From Parasitella parasitica (Eukaryota > Mucoromycota > Mucoromycetes > Mucorales > Mucoraceae): a stretch of DNA of 64,000 bases. Positions 46,301 to 57,325 of this stretch are shown here, piece after piece; position 1 is the stretch's first letter, and every line of letters starts with the position of its first letter. A model generated the notes under the pieces. The model saw only the letters and a program-made list of their open reading frames with translations, was not told the DNA's origin and made no database searches. The translations under genes and the position numbers were made by a program. The stretch is taken from contig MU619252.1 of the NCBI GenBank assembly GCA_025201805.1, positions 253,855 to 317,854 of the forward strand. The letters run 5' to 3'.

Positions 46301-49300
46301 CTGAATAATGGATGAACGAAGCCTGTGGGTTTACAGTTGTATTGGCAAGGATTTTGACATTACTGTCTGCAACAAGGCCCGAGCAAGCTATAGTCAAGGG
46401 AGGAGGGACGGAAGAGGAGACATCCCTTCCAGCCAAAGCGTCCATAGCGTCCTGAGTTGCCTCGTACGCTGCAGTGCCGTGGGTAGCCTTTGAAAATTGC
46501 GTCATGTCGTAAACTGTGCCTCGCACGCTCATATAGTTGTCGTTTGCTGAATTATGGTTTCCAACAGTGGCTGTCGAGTACATGGTAGTGGTATTTGGAC
46601 ACATTACTTCTCCAAGGCCCACAATAAAGAACATGATGATGGCAGAAAACCAAAAGATGATCAGGCACAGTGTCACTTTTTCACGCCATGCCATTTGGAT
46701 ATCTGAGCGCTTCATTTTGCCCAGTTTACTCAGTAAAAAAGACGGGATCCAAAAGGTATTCAGCCAGACAAAACGAACCCACCATCGACGCAGTGAGGTG
46801 ATGGGCACTTCTTCGATATTTTCAACCTTGGGCGCTTGAGTATCTTCAATCATTTTACTCATATCCATGTTTGGACCAAAGCTAAAATTCAATAGTTAGT
46901 TATACATGCTTTATTGCGCAAAGGTTGATATTCACCCTTCCGCAAGACCATTGATGCCCCATTCGGATTCGTCGCCCCACTGACTTTCATCTGCTTGTTT
47001 CCCTTCGCTATAGGCAAAACTACCATTATCAACATGGTCATATTCAGGAGAACACGCATACTGTTGGCCGATGCTCTCCTCATACTTGTATGGATTTCTC
47101 AAAAGATGATCATTTTGGTTTCCGGTGTATTTTGCATCCAGACCTTTCTCTTGTTCAAAAACAGGTTGCCTCCTAGTAGCAGTAGCATTCTGCGGTTCTA
47201 TTTTGGCCTGTTTTCTTTCTTCCTTTTCGGCTGCTCGTAAGCCATCTTCAAGTTCCTTCCATACATTGTAGTTGAGCCAGACCATCTCTTGACCAACAAA
47301 CACAGACTGATGACTCCACTTCATGACTGTACACGCAAGCTCAATGCGCTCTCTGTCAGATCCGCTTTCTTCCAATTGCAAGGTGTACAGGAATTCTTCA
47401 TAACGATCCACGAATTCCTCAAATGTATAATAGTTTGCAAAATCAAAGTGGTGGCGTATTATTAGATCAGGAATCAAAAAGGCACGGATCTGTGATCTGA
47501 TTCTATTGTGGTCGAATTCTGGTGCCTGAATGTCGTTCGGTCTCAAGTGAATAATGTTGTAAATTCTAGTGTCTGACATGGAGAAGGTGATATCCCGCAA
47601 AGTAATGTAAAGCTGGTCAGTTACTGTCATTTCTTGCATGTCTTCATAGGCTTCCTCGGCTTGTCTGATCTTCTTGTCAAGTTCCATCTCATCCGGTGCT
47701 GTGGGATTTTCATCAGCAAGGCGGCCATCATCAGCTGCCCTTTCAGGTCTACGCCTAATGGTTGTTCCCCTTCTTCTCATTGTGGGGGCACGCGTAGGCT
47801 TACTAGAAAGCTGAGCTTTGACAATTGTGCCGGCATCTTTAGGGTGGGATTCCGTAGCAATGGCTGTGTCTTGAAACAAATTGGATAAAAATGCATTGGA
47901 GCTGCTTTCTCTCAGCATGTTGACAAAATCAGCCGAAAGGTCATCCATGTTCTTTTCAATAAACATGTCCACAGAGTAATGAACAGTGCCAGAAAAGTGA
48001 TTTATACCAAAAGAGTACGTTTGGGAGCTCCGGGACAAGGAGGGGTGGCTGGTGAACTGTCGCTGCAAGGTGGCCAAAAAGTTGGCATTGGTGGCATCCG
48101 TAGCTCCCATTTGTAGCCGAGCAGTGTCTCTGTCCATTAACCCAGTGATACCACCCAATCCCAGCGATGAAGATTTGCTCAATACTTGTTTTTTACTGTG
48201 AGCGTCTTCAATGAGCTGCCTTTTATCTTTCCCTAACAATAACTCCAAACAAGCTGAATTATCAGCAACTTTCACCAGAGGCAAAGGAATGCCATCTTGC
48301 ACCATAATGGCATTTAAGCCGTAGTCATTACTGAAATGCTCATTGACTAAAAAGTAGTGCATTCGTTCGTTTGCCAGGTTGACGCAGAACTCGTGGAAGC
48401 CATTTGTCTGAAAGTTTTGAAAGCCAAATTGATCCATGATGCCAACCACGTTGCATGGCTCTTGAGCACCAGAATAGCAAATTTCCCTGTTCACCGATTC
48501 GATAATCCACATAAACAGGACATTGTACAATGCACAGGCAAGCTCATCGCGCTGTTCAGTTGCAGACTGGGGGTTCAAAAAGATGGTGCACATTTCTTTG
48601 CCGATAAGCTTGAGTTTGTACGTCAAACACGTCTCTAATTTGGCGGGGGATACGCCCAGCATGACAGCCACAATGTCGAGGACCTCTCTATTCTTCACTA
48701 TGCATGCTTCTTGCGCCAATGCGTCTGTGTTTTCTTGGAACTGCAAGTTTCCAATGTGTAACATGGTGGCTAGCAGCTGAAATATCTGAGTCACTGTTTT
48801 TGCCTTGAATCCGCACTCTTTCAAAGCGCTCTTGAGGTCGCTAAACTGGATATCATCGTTCCAATCTGCTGTCGAGATGCAGCCGGACTGGCCCAGGTAA
48901 TTGAAATACTCTGGCTTAAAGTTGATGTGTAGGGCAGTTTTTTCCTCGACGGTGGTTCCGGCCAGAAGCGAATAAAATACGTGGTATGTGCGTTCATTTG
49001 GTGGTACTTGAGTAACCCTAGATTTGTCAAGTTGAAAGGTTAGTGTCTTTGCGCCCAGAATACGGCCCCGTTCATTAAATTGGATTTCCTGAAACATGCC
49101 AAACTTGGACGCCGAGACATTTTGTGTAGTACGGGCATGCCCAAAAGCTTCAATTACGATGAGAGCATTCTGAATTTGAGAGCCTAATTTGGTTTCTCGC
49201 CTCTTGTGTGCCGAGAGCTGCAAAAGCTCACACAGGAAGTGTGTTCTGGTTATGCTTTTGCCAGATCCTGTGATACCGCTTGGACACCGTGCGTTAGTTT

Positions 49301-49655
49301 GGCATTTACTGATATCCAGAGTAGCTTACCTGAGAATGATGCTTTGGTCCTGTCCTGTGCGTCTCATATTGAAATACACTCTTGTGGCTAATGCATAGAC
49401 ATGAGGTTGTAAGGCAGGCTGCGTTGCAGACAAATCTCTGTATCCAATTTCAGCATAAGATTGCAATGTCGTATTGTTGAGTAATTCAAGTTGTTGATAT
49501 GGATTGATGACCACAAGGTTGGAGTAACCGAGCTGGGTATATGTCAGGTTTCTTTTGTATCTGCTTGCCAGGAAATTCGAAATCGTTTCTTCAGAGGGCG
49601 GTTGCCCGCCTGTCTGATACAGGGATACAAGGTCTGTGCTAGAGTCTTGCTGCAT
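43386..49655 (-). CDS. Myosin-motor chitin synthase (class V/VII type)
   Basis: Membrane glycosyltransferase polymerising UDP-GlcNAc into chitin, fused to a myosin motor-like domain for actin-linked delivery to growth sites. Exons 49655-49330, 49278-46936, 46881-43559 and 43483-43386 total 6090 nt (2029 aa). The motor-like domain covers about residues 1-790; its P-loop GITGSGKS (110-117) is assembled across intron 1. Membrane helices flank a cytochrome-b5-like region (about 990-1160). The synthase core has DSDTEV (1431), LPGCF (1499), GEDRYL (1544) and QRRRW (1584-1588). The GT2 motifs are complete, and more helices follow. The tail is Pro/Met-rich. A C-terminal DEK-like domain ends in exon 4 (TKKQ joined to VREQLSNILGFDMNF and on); without that exon the frame would end in an unrelated tail. 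The motor's ATP loop differs from canonical GESGSGKT, so motor activity is open. Confidence 0.93.
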
Positions 49656-50873
49656 TGAAAGTTGAGCAAGAAGAAAAAGAAGAAAAAGACAGAAGATATG
49701 TTAGTATATGATATCTGTCATTTAGGAGTGTGAATGCTATTTTTATACATGTGTATGCTTTTTTAATTCAACATTCTGGGTTCATGGCATGGCCATTCAT
49801 ATCGCGGTTGGTGCATACAGTGCTTCCCACTCTGAATTTAGCGATTTTTGAAAGTCCGGATGCCTTTTTCGAAAAAAATGACCAATAGCATTAAGCTAAA
49901 TTGACCCTCTTCATCTAAAATGTCTGACCGTCTATTCGAGAATAAATTAACCACTATATACTTCTTACATATAAACTGACCAATATTTTGGTCAAATTGA
50001 TTACAAAGGCTCTTTATTTAAGTATTTAGGAAAACAATTGACAGAATTCTGCACGAAATTCATGTTTAAAGACGTCCGAATAAAAGGTTAAAAAGTGGTC
50101 ATTTATTTGTAAGTGAGAAGTGGTTCAAACATTTGGGTCAATTTAGCCTCAATCTTTTTCAAAAATCATTAAAACATACCAAGAAGAAATGGAGTTAACA
50201 AATGCTTTGGTGGGATGATTTTCGAGAAGTCGGCTTTAGGCCAAGCACATCTCATTTTCAGAAGCTAATCAAAAATACGTAAGCATTTCAGAAAATTATA
50301 AGAAAAATATGTGCGTATGAAGCAAAGCATGGAATAAATGATCGTGTCATTTTCATTTAAAATAAAAGCTCTCTAAACAGAGTAAATAATGTTGACAGTC
50401 TGGCGAAAAAGCTTGAGACTCTCGCAATAGGATATGGTCTAACTAAAAAAGGCGATTTTTTAAGTTGTACGCCCTGCTCTATTTAAGCAAAGTATAATAA
50501 ACTATCATAAGTTAATTGTCGTGAAATTCTACAAAGAGCAATTTATTAAACTTCCAAATGCTAAAGCAAATAATAAAAATTTGACGCTCTACAAGCATAA
50601 GATTTTGATTTTCAAAAAGTCCGACCACAGCTGTGGGTCCTTCGTTTGGTCTCGGTAGCAATGTTCACAAGTGGGTCCTCTAATCCAATCATAATCTCTA
50701 TTTTTACAGGTTACTGGGTTTAAATACTGTTTTAAGCCAATAAAATAGAGCAATTTATTTCAAATGACCAATGGAAATGCTCAGAACGAGGTTATTGGGT
50801 TTCAAATACAATGTTTCTACTTTAAATTCAGACGATGTTAATTTTTTCTGGACGAATTGAAAGTAGAAAAACT
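49656..50873. promoter_or_regulatory. Upstream region of the chitin synthase gene, with clustered TGACC sites
   Basis: A purine-rich run (pyrimidine-rich on the gene strand) sits just before the start codon at about 49670-49690. Seven TGACC/GGTCA pentamers lie at 49879, 49902, 49925, 49977, 49990, 50097 and 50136, two of them forming a hairpin-like palindrome (TGACCAATATTTTGGTCA, 49977-49994). Beyond that the sequence is AT-rich with no gene. Confidence 0.4.
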
Positions 50874-50885
50874 GTACATCAATAG
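50874..50885. repeat. Target-site duplication, left copy
   Basis: GTACATCAATAG, identical to 51643-51654, directly flanks the truncated LINE copy. Confidence 0.7.
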
Positions 50886-51642
50886 AAGAACCAGTGTTGG
50901 ACAGATTAGACCGACGTACCTTTAACACCCTGAAGCGAGAATTCCTCCAGGATACTTATGCCACTCTCTGCAATGGTCCGAATAGCCAAATGATTTCCAC
51001 TTGCCGTCCAACTTTGGTGGTTGATCCTATTCTATGGCTGCCAATGACACGTATGGAGCGTAGTCAGGTACTTCGATGGCGTCTTGGCTGGCTTCCAGGA
51101 GGCAAACCACGCCCTTGCCCTTTCCACCCGACAACNNNNNNNNNNNNNNNNNNNNNNNNNNNNNNNNNNNNNNNNNNNNNNNNNNNNNNNNNNNNNNNNN
51201 NNNNNNNNNNNNNNNNNNNNNNNNNNNNNNNNNNNNNNNNNNNNNNNNNNNNNNNNNNNNNNNNNNNNNNNNNNNNNNNNNNNNNNNNNNNNNNNNNNNN
51301 NNNNNNNNNNNNNNNNNNNNNNNNNNNNNNNNNNNNNNNNNNNNNNNNNNNNNNNNNNNNNNNNNNNNNNNNNNNNNNNNNNNNNNNNNNNNNNNNNNNN
51401 NNNNNNNNNNNNNNNNNNNNNNNNNNNNNNNNNNNNNNNNNNNNNNNNNNNNNNNNNNNNNNNNNNNNNNNNNNNNNNNNNNNNNNNNNNNNNNNNNNNN
51501 NNNNNNNNNNNNNNNNNNNNNNNNNNNNNNNNNNNNNNNNNNNNNNNNNNAACTGGTCCGGGCAATGCAGTTATTCCAACTATTGTGCTCATTATGACCA
51601 TTTTTATTTTCCTTTTTATTTAATAAAATTTCTCATTTAACC
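50886..51642 (+). mobile_element. 5'-truncated LINE copy, interrupted by assembly gap
   Basis: The plus frame from 50894 to 51135 encodes RMERSQVLRWRLGWLPGG preceded by PILWLPM and a CRP motif. This aligns with the C-terminal part of the intact LINE at the right end of the window (CRP...DPILYLPLGRTARSRLVRWRLGRF), at roughly half identity by eye. The body is then lost in 415 N (51136-51550). The segment after the gap ends in TTAATAAAATTTCTC, and identical 12-bp direct repeats flank the whole unit. Truncation at the 5' end plus a duplication is the hallmark of target-primed reverse transcription. The 3' end lacks a poly-A tail. Confidence 0.75.
51136..51550. other. Assembly gap (415 N)
   Basis: A run of N inside the LINE copy, probably an unresolved repeat. 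Any ORF reading through it is an artefact. Confidence 0.97.
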
Positions 51643-51654
51643 GTACATCAATAG
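51643..51654. repeat. Target-site duplication, right copy
   Basis: GTACATCAATAG, matching 50874-50885 exactly. Confidence 0.7.
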
Positions 51655-51885
51655 TCAATTATGATGCGCTATCCCAAAACCCATGAAACGAGGAGCACAC
51701 AAAGTGTATAAGATAAGCCTTAGTTCGGTTTATTACTGTCTCGCTTGAAGAGATTTAAAATATACATAGATTTTGCATGAAACGCTTTAATCAATAAATT
51801 TACAAAATCTACAGGTAAAGGTCGTGACCGCCTTGCAGGCTCTAAAAATAAACCAAAAAAAAGATGCATCGCGAAAAAAAAATGG

Positions 51886-53750
51886 ATGATTACATTCACA
51901 AGTATTAGTGAATCTTCAACTATGTCTACGTTTTCTCCAGAGGTAGGTAAACGTTATGTAGACAATCAAAAAGTATCAAAGCTCTCATACATTCCAGTAA
52001 AGAAAAACTCAATTGCAGGTAATGCATATTTCTTATCCTCAAGGAGCCAAGAAGAAAATGGCGCCTTTGAACCTCTGAACTACAAGGAAAACAATAATAA
52101 CCGAGAGGACGATGGTGACCTTTACATTGATCGTGCCTCTATTGAAAGAGAAGAAGAAGAATTTATTCAATAGTTGAAGGTAGCCCTGTTGATGAATTGA
52201 CTAAAACAATTCTTCAAAGACTTGGAAGATCTGCCAACCGTGGCGAACCTCCATCAGAATATACATTTGGCAGGACCTTCTGGGTGTCCAGTGCATGTCC
52301 AAGTTTTGCTCTACAAGGGAATCAACCACCAAAACCTAAGGATCTATATACATCTAGAATGTTTTTGTGGTTTCCACAATATTTGACGGGCAATGGAAAA
52401 AAGTTACTTTGTAGTGTACTTGAATGCAACGAACATCTCATTGTGAAATGCTTTACACCTAAAGCTTGTCGAGTGATTGACATCAAAGAGTAATTATATT
52501 TATGCTAGCTAAAATATTAACGCATTAATTGTATTGTCTAGCTCTTTTTACATGCTGACATCTCGTTTTGTTTGCTCAAAATCTGCCCAGCATAACTTTA
52601 CGGGTTATGACAATAATATCATTCGCCAGTTGCCTCTTCGAGTGCAAAATGATTTCCCAGCTCTGCTTACATTGAAGTCTGGTCTATCTTCCTCTTTAGT
52701 CAATTTAATACGTCCATTGATGCAAAACTCTGCTGGTCCTGGAAGAATTCATAAGATTCTGAGGGAAATCCATCGCTTACGATATGACAATCTCCAATTT
52801 CAATATCTTGATGCCGCGCTTGAGTACAAAGACTCGTCTTCTGGTATAGTAACATATAAAGCAGCTGATTTTTTAGAGTTCGAAGATTGAAAGGGATGCT
52901 CTGGCCGTGTGCCTTCAGCTGTGTATATTGGTTATGTGTATACTTTGTATATGGAAAATCTGAAGGCAAAAATTGATTCAGAAATGATGAAGCTTGGCCG
53001 TGTTGTGTTAAAAGGAGATCACACCTTCAACATTATTAAAAAAAAAAAAATAGCAAAACTTAAAGGTGTATCCATATTCACGGCTCTTTACACCGTTTGT
53101 AACGAATTTGAGGAGATTCGTATGATGATTCTTGCTCCAACAAAGTCCCTACTGCATTTGGAAAAACGCTTTCAGGGATGATGAAGACTTACTCGAAAAA
53201 TGAGGAAGAAAACCTTTGATTTTCTACACTGATAATGTGGTGGCTGATCAGCCGAGTCTGAAACGATGGATTCCATCATTAAAAGAAAAGGTCCAGCATA
53301 CCAACGAGGAAAATGGGGTCAGTTCAAACCTTCCAACTTATACAATTCCTGATGATGTCTCTATTCTATACCTGCAATCTGCTGTGCAAATTAATACCAT
53401 GGCCCCAAGATTAATTGATTGCTTGCATGCAGATACCAGAGGTCGCATTATACCAATACACGTATGCTTTGATTGCGAGTGGACAACAGAGTATATCAAC
53501 AAAGCTTCGTTTAGGCAGAAAATATCCTTGATATAAATTGCATTCAAAAAATCTGTATACCTATTTCATCTTGATAATACCTTTCTAATGCCTGGTAAAC
53601 TGAAGCTTTTGATTGAAGATACTGATATAATTAAAGTGGGCCGTTGTGTCAAACGAAATTTGTAGAAACTTTAAGCTGATTATAATCGCTTTGTTTCAAG
53701 CAAAGTGGTCTTTGAAGCACCCACGCTATGAGCCAACATTGTCGCATGCT
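51886..53750 (+). pseudogene. Decayed transposase-like ORF with 3'-5' exonuclease domain (DUF6729-type)
   Basis: A large plus-strand ORF in pieces. The blocks in order are an acidic N-terminus (51886-52173), a region with MFLWFPQYLTGNGKKLLCSV and two Cys pairs (52197-52495), an intact 52-bp intron, FYMLTSRFVCSK...FTGYDNN, SGLSSSLVNLIRPLMQNSAG, a KGDHTFNII and FTALYTVCNEFEEIRMMILA block, IFYTDNVVADQPSLKRWIP, and finally an RNase D/WRN-like exonuclease start, FDCEWTTEY, continuing after a TAA at 53534 to IIKVGRCVKRNL. Breaks are TGA at 52888, frameshifts near 52180, 53175 and 53215, and later stops. From memory this mat­ches the multicopy fungal family annotated as DUF6729 plus exonuclease; I regard it as mobile-element derived. 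The copy is inactive. Confidence 0.65.
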
Positions 53751-54280
53751 TGCAATTTAAATCGATTCAGGGATTCTATTTAAGGGTAACGGTAGTCAAT
53801 TATCTTCTTTTTCGTAAATTATTAAGGATTATCTTGGCATGCTGATAATGGCAATGGGCCCAAAATTCAAATTGCGTATAAACCAGCGTTAATGAGGCCA
53901 CTTTGACTTCAATATATACACTTCTATTTTGCATAGTGATAACCATTTACTAATTTGCCTTAAAAATATATTTACAACTTTGTTGGCTCTAACTTGACTT
54001 GAAAAATGGCATCATCTGGGAATTAAAGAGGAAGCATCAAGCCAAAAGTCATCGTTCCAAATTATATATGGAATCGCTTGTTCTACAATATCGATATTTG
54101 GGCTTTTGTTATGCTATTTTAGATACTACTTGAGCAGAAAATGAAATTTGACCTGGTTTGAATTGCCACAACATTCATCAACCTTTCGCTTCAATATAGG
54201 AAAGGCCCCTACTAGATAACAACAATCATTAGATTTATTATGGCATAGTCGTTTATTCTTTATATACAAAAACAAATGAT
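53751..54280. other. Intergenic, remainder of decayed element
   Basis: No further motif could be read; the eroded end of the exonuclease ORF may extend a little into this stretch. Confidence 0.4.
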
Positions 54281-55964
54281 TTAATTTTCATCATCTTCAC
54301 TATCCTCAATTAAAAAATCTTTAATTTGACTTAATAGTCTACCATCTCTACTTTGATCACAAACAGATTCAGTGACATAGGGTGGCAGCGACTCAATAGA
54401 GGTCTCGCTGTAATCCTTGAGGTTGACCTGACAGCTATAGCAGAAGAATTTGTTCATGTCTATTTGCGGTTCTTTCTTGCTATCGTTGCTCCCGCTACCA
54501 CAACATCCACCAGCAGGGTTAGCGCAATCTCCACAGCTATCCTTAGTTTTTACTGTTGGCTCATCGGCATCCAATACATCTGAGACAGTAATGTGTTTTC
54601 TCCATTCACCAATGTCGGCCTCGAAAGGCATCAAACAAATAGCACAAGTCTTGGTGAAATCCATGTTGGCGGAAGGGGTTAATTTCATGATAGTGCGACA
54701 GATTGTGCTGACGGTAGATGGGAATCCACGTTCAATGCTTACAATAAAATCTTCAGTCAATCGATCAATTGATGTCTTTGCAGGCATCATAGTGCTGTAG
54801 TTATAGGGTAAGGTTTCGTATTGAGTGATGCTGGAAAAATGGTTATAAAAGCCAATTTCTTTGGAGAGCATATCTTTCATGGGACGCATGATGCTGAGGT
54901 CTTTCAAACTCTGATTGTTATCTACGCCAACGTCTAACGGCAAACTATATCCACGGCCCTTGCTGGTCATGGCAATCATCTTGATGGCCTGACGAGTCGC
55001 AGAATCAGCAATGAAAATGTATGCACAACTATACAACAGACATTAATACAAAATTTTGGACATCTAGCTTTAAATAATCGGCTTACCCCTCGCGTCTTGC
55101 AACAGTTACAAGCATTTCCATCTTCATGTTCCATAGCAAATCCTCTTTGGCAGTTGTTTTTTTTATGCTGTTGAATAATTGCTTTAATTGTTGCGCTTGC
55201 GTTTTGTTTGAGTTGCTTTGCACACAATTGACATAATGCTCTACAAAACGAGAAGTATTTGAATATTGGCTATATTGAAACTACCACTAAGCCCATCTTA
55301 CCGTAATCTTTATTTTCAATACCTCCAGAGGTGGATTTCAAAATCTTGTCAAATGCGCCATTCTTTGTAAATTCAGGACCAAAAATTTCCTCCAAGCGAT
55401 GGCTGAAGTAATTGAATTTAGAAAAATTCTGCCTGAGATCTTGAGCTAATTTCTCGGTAGACTTTGCCTAATGATTATATGCATATTATTTAGTTTCTTT
55501 TTTCAGCATGAGTAAAGCAAATGATACCTACTGTTGCATCAAAGAGAGTGCTCTCGTCGATATGACAGATAATTGCTTCAGATATAAGTTGTATTTTTTT
55601 GAGTTCGGTTGGTTCTACATGCATAAAGCTCTTGGTTAAATTAACCATTGCACTTTAAATATCATGGTGGCATTAGTCAGATAAATCGTTATTTTACTTT
55701 TTTTAAGTTATCTTACATTGAGGAAGGGCCACCTGAACACGCCAACAAAACCTTTCCCTTCTTTCTATCAGTGGGTTTCAAACGATTTAAAATTGATCTG
55801 TATTTGCCCACAACTGTAAACATGAAGCAAGCCCTGCAGTAGCAAGATTAATTTGGTTTTTTTTATCAAATAAATCTACGAAAGACCTACTGGCAATAGG
55901 AGGCGAGACGGATTAATACTGTTGCCTTTTCAGTTTTACATTTGCAGCATTGCTTCGCAGACAT
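54281..55964 (-). CDS. NCS2: Cytoplasmic tRNA 2-thiolation protein 2 (CTU2/NCS2)
   Basis: Partner of the NCS6/CTU1 thiolase; together they make mcm5s2U34 in tRNA Lys, Glu and Gln using sulfur from URM1. Six exons: 55964-55891, 55833-55717, 55652-55532, 55467-55302, 55240-55087 and 55028-54281, totalling 1380 nt (459 aa). The N-terminus MSAKQCCKCKTEKATVLIR and YCQACF holds two Cys pairs, followed by KGKVLLACSGGPSS, the degenerate PP-loop. CAYIFIADSATRQAIKMIA and SKGRGYSLPLD are in the middle. The C-terminal zinc region has CAICLMPF, CGDCANPAGGCCG and FFCYSCQVNLKD. The largest exon alone covers only the C-terminal 250 residues; upstream exons were joined by phase. The SGG core differs from an active adenylation loop, as usual for CTU2. 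Confidence 0.92.
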
Positions 55965-56389
55965 TTTTGTAGTATTATGAACCATTGTAACGGTGGATGA
56001 AAGAGCTGCACAGTAGCAATTTTTTCCTGATTTCCTGGATATTTGCTCTCAGTCCTAAAAGCCACAGCAGTTTGAAGCGGATGTAAGATACTATTGCTGG
56101 TGTAGTATCTTATACATGATGAAATTGATATCCTCCATTATACGACAATTTTTTTCTTTTAGGTATTCAGTAAGTAATTACAATGCTTTACCTTTTTAAT
56201 ATATATGATGGACAATAAATCATTTTCATAGTGTAAAGAAAATGAGAACAACTTGAGCACATTCGAAAATGATTTATATGAAATTGCATGCATATTCACT
56301 TTGTTCAACGGCTATATTTATCTCTTTTCTTCAATCGTAAAATTCGTTACGAAATGAATCAGCTTGAAAATGAAATAAACAAACCCATC
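55965..56389. other. Intergenic, nothing recognised
   Basis: Promoter side of the CTU2 gene; no other feature supported. Confidence 0.4.
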
Positions 56390-57170
56390 CTACTGCTAAA
56401 AAAATTTGCTTGGAGTGTTCAAAAATTTTAAGTTACAAGATATTTCAAACAAAGACAAAGCCAAGCCCATGAAGATACCTTTTGTAAGGGATTATTCTAC
56501 TATAGATCAATTTCAACCAGTAGATATACAAGATAAAGTGCTTGAAATAAATTATCAGATCACATATCTACAAACTCGGCACTGCCAAATGTTTGTATTA
56601 CTAAAAAAAAAGCATGCAATGGTCTTGTCGGCTTATACGCAACTAGTGTATGGAGGTTCTGTACCACTCTGAGCAATTACGGCATTGAAGAAAACAACAT
56701 TGAACAAGTTGGAATAACTCATTTGCAAAGCTGGGACACGTCATATACTATTTAGTGCAAGTATCACTTGATATCTTAGAATTATACACCATCAAAATCG
56801 TAATGAATTATGTAGAAGGGTCGTATATTTTTAACTTTGAGAAAATCTTGTCAAATACTATGTTCGGGTCATTTTTCGTATTCCTGATAAATCAAAAATT
56901 CCAAACTTCGAGCAACTATTAAGCAAAAACACCCGTATAGCACATGTAGATGCTCATATGGCGTACATGTTTATCGCTTGTAATTTCATTAACAACAGTA
57001 CGATGGAAGTAGCCATCAAGTTCCAGACTATGCTGGAAAAAATACTTTCTTGATCTAATTGCTTTTTGTGCCCAAAGTGGGAGAAGATTTCAAGTAGATG
57101 ATTCGAAAAGTGCCAGCCCAAAAGCGATCAGAGAAAACTTTCATTTTGCTCCTCATCAGCATTTAACCTA
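56390..57170 (+). pseudogene. Broken anonymous ORF
   Basis: A plus frame from about 56406 to 56672 is coherent (PVDIQDKVLEINYQITYLQT, then LVYGGSVPL). Later pieces in other frames include FEKILSNTMFGSFFVFLINQ and AFCAQSGRRFQVDDSKSASP (ending near 57170), with stops between. The composition is clearly protein-like but no domain is recognised. It is probably another member of the repeated anonymous ORF families of this genome. Confidence 0.4.
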
Positions 57171-57325
57171 AAATAAACAGGATAGGTTTCAAATACCTGC
57201 AAAAATCTCCACAGGGAGTTTTCCATCATTCGTGAGATGTGTCTCTTTAAGAAAGATCCCGATTTGCCAGTTCCTTTCCTCAACCATTTTTCCCTCTATT
57301 TCACAGTTATTACTATAAATGAATT

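Noticed and set aside
49861-50150. MITE-like inverted repeat from the 13-mer GCTAAATTGACCC at 49895 and its complement at 50135
   Set aside because: The flanking shared words are in the wrong order for terminal inverted repeats and no target duplication is seen; kept only as part of the TGACC cluster.
50894-51640. Long ORFs in several frames across 51136-51550
   Set aside because: They read through 415 undetermined bases, so they are artefacts; only the 50894-51135 part is meaningful.
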